Made by a program: the position numbers and the translations under genes
Shown: positions 61,364 through 64,000 of the stretch, in pieces
How the letters are laid out: each line of letters begins with the position of its first letter
Numbering within the stretch: position 1 is the stretch's first letter
Source: Pseudotamlana agarivorans
GTDB lineage: Bacteria > Bacteroidota > Bacteroidia > Flavobacteriales > Flavobacteriaceae
Length of the DNA: 64,000 nt
Assembly: GCF_018860245.1 (NCBI RefSeq)
Contig: NZ_JAHKPD010000008.1
Location: 418,700 to 482,699, forward strand
Direction of reading: 5' to 3'
Notes under the pieces: model-generated
The model's database searches: none
Told to the model about the DNA's origin: nothing
Seen by the model: the letters and a program-made list of their open reading frames with translations, nothing else

Positions 61364-61967
61364 CACTAAGTTTTTTTAAGGTGTTTTCGAAATAATTTGT
61401 AATTAAAAGTCCGTGTGGATTGTTAGGAAAATTTCTGTCAACCATAATTAGGTTTCCGGTGGAAACTAATTCATAAGTATCGATTATTGTTCCTCTATTG
61501 ATTTCAAAAATGGTTGTAGCGGTAAAACTATATACACCATTATTGTCGTTTATTTTTGAATCGATGCTGAGTACTTTTTGAACTAAGGAAAATTGCAATA
61601 ATCGATTATAAACACCATCTGCTTTTTTCTGGCGATAAAGATTATCCACAGAGCTATTACCCAACCAAAGTGCCTTTTTCAAATTCTTCTCATAGTTGCT
61701 TGCATCGATGTTGTAGAAATAGGTGTGAAACAATTCTAAATGCGCCAAAGCTTCAACTCTAAAATTTTCCTTTTGGCTCACTAGCTTTAATGGAATAATG
61801 CTACCATCTGTATTAATGGCAAATGCACTATTCATTGCATTTTTGTTAGTAGTAAATACCATCCAAACTGAAAAAATGCTAGATAACAATGCGCAAATGA
61901 CAACTGCCAAAACAATAAATCGATTGAGTTTTAAAACGTTGTAGATATTTTTATATGGTGTTTTCAT
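61344..61967 (-). CDS. traK: Conjugative transposon protein TraK
   Basis: This 207-residue protein has one N-terminal membrane helix followed by a VirB8-like periplasmic domain (EALAHLELFHTYFYNIDASN, LWLGNSSVDNLYRQKKADGV). Length and order match TraK of Bacteroidota conjugative transposons. Confidence 0.88.
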   Translation of the reverse strand: MKTPYKNIYNVLKLNRFIVLAVVICALLSSIFSVWMVFTTNKNAMNSAFAINTDGSIIPLKLVSQKENFRVEALAHLELFHTYFYNIDASNYEKNLKKALWLGNSSVDNLYRQKKADGVYNRLLQFSLVQKVLSIDSKINDNNGVYSFTATTIFEINRGTIIDTYELVSTGNLIMVDRNFPNNPHGLLITNYFENTLKKLSDENRKE

Positions 61968-61987
61968 ATTTTTATTTTTAATCTGAC

Positions 61988-62830
61988 TTAGGCAGTAAAT
62001 AATCTGAGTGTAAAAGATGTGGCTCGTTTATAAAGCTTGAATTTTAGAAACACGATAAATGCAACAGAACCTAATTGAACAACAGGTGCGAAAAAGCCTT
62101 GACCTGTATCGGTCCCAAATAGGTTGACCCAAAAATTGGTATTGATTTCTGTATAAATTGCGTTCACAAATACATTGACGAGAAAGAAAGCTGGCACGAG
62201 CATATACACGGCTGCATACAGCTTGAAAAATGTATAAGCAAGAGAACGAAACTTTTCAAAAACCGCCAAACTAATGACCAATGGGAAGAATGCTTGCATT
62301 ATTCCTAAAAGAAAAAAACGTTCTGCTAAGAATAGTGGATAGATAAACAAATCCAATATCCATAGTATCGTACTCAGGATAAACGCCAATATCTTGAAAC
62401 CATATAATGGCGTTACCAATGCTTCATACAGAAGCGTCATTGCTGAACTTGCGGCATCAAAAAGACTTACATCTTCCTCTAAAGGTATGTCTTGCATTTG
62501 CAATGGTAATAGCGCAGGTGCAGTCCCTCGATATTGTCCTTCAATGGCAACTAAAATACCATCGAAAAACCCTAACACCTGCGTTGAAAAAATAACCAAA
62601 AGCACAACCGCAAAATTCTTTGCAAGTTCCCCAGGACTCAATCCCCAAGAATAACCATCTTTATCCGCAATACCTTCATTATATTTCTTTAGGATATTGA
62701 CTAGAAAAAACAACACAGCAAGCGTTTTCATTCCAGCAATGGTATATTGCGAGAAACTACTGTTCTGTATGGTTTGAAATACCGCATCGATATACTCTAG
62801 CCCAATCCCTAAAAAGATGGTTGCGGTCAT
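61988..62830 (-). CDS. traJ: Conjugative transposon protein TraJ
   Basis: This 280-residue polytopic membrane protein has six or more helices (for example ILAFILSTILWILDLFIYPL, FRSLAYTFFKLYAAVYMLVP). It is in the TraJ position, with TraK 20 bases downstream. It is somewhat shorter than typical TraJ. VirB6-like channel component. Confidence 0.85.
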   Translation of the reverse strand: MTATIFLGIGLEYIDAVFQTIQNSSFSQYTIAGMKTLAVLFFLVNILKKYNEGIADKDGYSWGLSPGELAKNFAVVLLVIFSTQVLGFFDGILVAIEGQYRGTAPALLPLQMQDIPLEEDVSLFDAASSAMTLLYEALVTPLYGFKILAFILSTILWILDLFIYPLFLAERFFLLGIMQAFFPLVISLAVFEKFRSLAYTFFKLYAAVYMLVPAFFLVNVFVNAIYTEINTNFWVNLFGTDTGQGFFAPVVQLGSVAFIVFLKFKLYKRATSFTLRLFTA

Positions 62831-62832
62831 TT

Positions 62833-63417
62833 CTAATAATTTGTTTCGCGATTATTGACTTTATCCTGCATTTTTCTGAAGGAAATAATATCCTTGTAGC
62901 GTTTCGTTTTTGTCTTGATATTGGAAACCATTTCCTTTGATTCCAATTCTTTTTCTTTTAGGATTTCTGCACGTTCGGCATCACTCATTTTTAGATTATC
63001 GCTGGATAAGATTTCACTCATAAATTCAACGGTGTCCAATGAGTTTTGGACTATGGTATCGAATGATTCTACAACCTTAGTAACTTCATCTGGTTTTATA
63101 TAAGGCGAGTTCAAAATGTCTTGCAAATCATTTTGCATAACATTAATAAGACGTTGATTATTTTGTGCAATTTCCTCAACCGCTCTAAGCTGTTGCACTA
63201 CACTCGAAACTTTTTCTATGGCTTCTTTTGCATCTTTTAGAAATTTCACAGACTTAATCATTTGAGCGGTCTGTTTACCAGATTCTACAAGTTGTTTTAC
63301 CAAACTGATAAAATTGGTGTTGTCATAAGTTGGCATTCCTTGGCTTGTTACCTTTGATGGAATTAATAGCATTAATGCTACTGCCATTACTAAAATTCTG
63401 ATTTTGTTTTTACTCAT
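62833..63417 (-). CDS. traI: Conjugative transposon protein TraI-like (DUF4141)
   Basis: The 194-residue protein has a signal peptide (ILVMAVALMLLIPSKVTSQ) and a coiled, helical body (LVKQLVESGKQTAQMIKSVK), like VirB5-type TraI. The ATG at 63417 is chosen over 63459 because it starts at a standard signal peptide. It lies between traG and traJ. Confidence 0.83.
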   Translation of the reverse strand: MSKNKIRILVMAVALMLLIPSKVTSQGMPTYDNTNFISLVKQLVESGKQTAQMIKSVKFLKDAKEAIEKVSSVVQQLRAVEEIAQNNQRLINVMQNDLQDILNSPYIKPDEVTKVVESFDTIVQNSLDTVEFMSEILSSDNLKMSDAERAEILKEKELESKEMVSNIKTKTKRYKDIISFRKMQDKVNNRETNY

Positions 63418-63463
63418 TGTAAAAAAATTGTTTTGGTATTCGTGAATCTTCGATTTCATAATA

Positions 63464-63985
63464 TTACGTTTTAGATGTGAATTGAATTATTGCTTTTTGC
63501 ATGTCATGATGCTCTTCATAGAACTTCATTATGTCTTCGTTTTCCTGTCCATCGGTTAAATAGGCTGCATAAACTTCTTTAGGCACTTCAAGCCTAAAAA
63601 TGTTGCTTTCCTTTCCGATTTTGATAAACATTTCGGTATACTTCCGTGGACCAGAAAGATTGTTTTTAATGGATTTTAATTGGTTTAAGTCGTGGCTAGA
63701 TAGATTGAGTCTTTTAACCAGTTCTTCATAGCCTTTTTCATTATTCAGACTGTAAATGACTTGGGTATTCTCTAAGATGCTTGCTGATGTGGAATTATTA
63801 GGAAGTTGATTAATGGATTGCAGTATAATTCCAATTGCACCATTTTGTTTCCGTATAGCTTGATAATAGAATTCGACACTTTCAAGTACGTTTTCAAACT
63901 TCAGTTGTTTGGCAAACTCATCGAAAAGGATAATGCCCTTTTCAGCACGGTTTTTCCAAATGGTTCTTTGAATGGCAGGGTGGAT
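63464..63985 (-). CDS. traG: TraG conjugation ATPase, C-terminal part
   Basis: The minus-strand frame reads AIQRTIWKNRAEKGIILFDE, FAKQLKFENVLESVEFYYQA and ends in IIQFTSKT, the C-terminal third of TraG/VirB4-type ATPases; IILFDE is the Walker B. The upstream frame is stopped by TGA at 63986-63988, while the family normally continues. The gene is either frameshifted/interrupted here or affected by an error near the window edge. Confidence 0.8.
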   Translation of the reverse strand: MHPAIQRTIWKNRAEKGIILFDEFAKQLKFENVLESVEFYYQAIRKQNGAIGIILQSINQLPNNSTSASILENTQVIYSLNNEKGYEELVKRLNLSSHDLNQLKSIKNNLSGPRKYTEMFIKIGKESNIFRLEVPKEVYAAYLTDGQENEDIMKFYEEHHDMQKAIIQFTSKT

Positions 63986-64000
63986 TCAAGGTGCTAACGC
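63986..64000 (-). pseudogene. In-frame stop in traG at the window edge
   Basis: In the traG frame the last codons within the window read GCG TTA GCA CCT TGA before ATC CAC CCT GCC. A related frame gives LESTL, which resembles conserved TraG sequence, suggesting a single-base deletion near 63976-63980. The evidence is at the extreme end of the window and cannot be extended. Confidence 0.45.

Overview
The window looks like chromosome of a marine or soil member of the Flavobacteriaceae (phylum Bacteroidota). Supporting signs are AT-rich coding DNA, promoter boxes of the Bacteroidota form TAnnTTTG, hybrid TPR-histidine kinase signalling, M56/TonB proteins of the BlaR1 type, DUF-type lipoproteins, and a Bacteroidota-type conjugative element (TraG-I-J-K-M-N, MobA/MobB/coupling protein). 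No genus-level call is made.

Bases 1-19760 are host chromosome. It opens with the end of a hexuronate-type MFS transporter, an SDR dehydrogenase and a LacI-family regulator, probably part of a uronate/alginate utilisation locus. Next comes a tandem array of four near-identical 48-residue lipoprotein-like micropeptides plus a decayed fifth copy, immediately followed by a periplasmic-TPR histidine kinase and a LuxR-type response regulator. A BlaI-BlaR1(TonB) pair with a perfect 40-bp palindromic operator follows, then a flippase-like/glycosyltransferase pair, a beta-barrel protein, ruvC, hemW, a cyclase-family enzyme and several small housekeeping genes.

At 19761-19915 lie a truncated tRNA-Leu remnant and an intact tRNA-Leu(UAG). 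Everything to the right reads as one integrative conjugative element (ICE) whose right end and integrase lie beyond the window. Its first part (20130-41260) is a metal-resistance cargo: a Cu(I)/Ag(I)-type CusA with an outer-membrane factor, a Cu(I) P-type ATPase, a CusB adaptor with DUF3347, HMA proteins, a second divalent-type CzcA fused to a TolC domain, its adaptor, a Fur-family regulator, MerTP, a GDCCVxC protein and a Zn/Cd-type P-type ATPase. The RND pumps span the envelope, the ATPases clear the cytoplasm, and the small Cys/His-rich proteins bind metal in the periplasm.

From 41350 to 51503 is ICE backbone: a KAP-type P-loop NTPase, a ParB-like protein, SSB, small unknown proteins, two families of duplicated intergenic modules, a likely oriT region, and the BfmA/relaxase/coupling-protein mobilisation block. 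Bases 51617-57819 hold a compact four-gene candidate defence or restriction-modification module (XRE controller, MmeI-like DNA methyltransferase, DEAD helicase, GIY-YIG/T5orf172 nuclease), followed by an AlbA/Schlafen-type ATP-binding protein. From 59234 to the end, on the minus strand, is the tra operon (traG C-terminus, traI, traJ, traK, traM, traN, a lipoprotein). The traG frame is interrupted by an in-frame stop in the last bases of the window.

All product names rest on reading motifs and family resemblance by eye; no database search was run.
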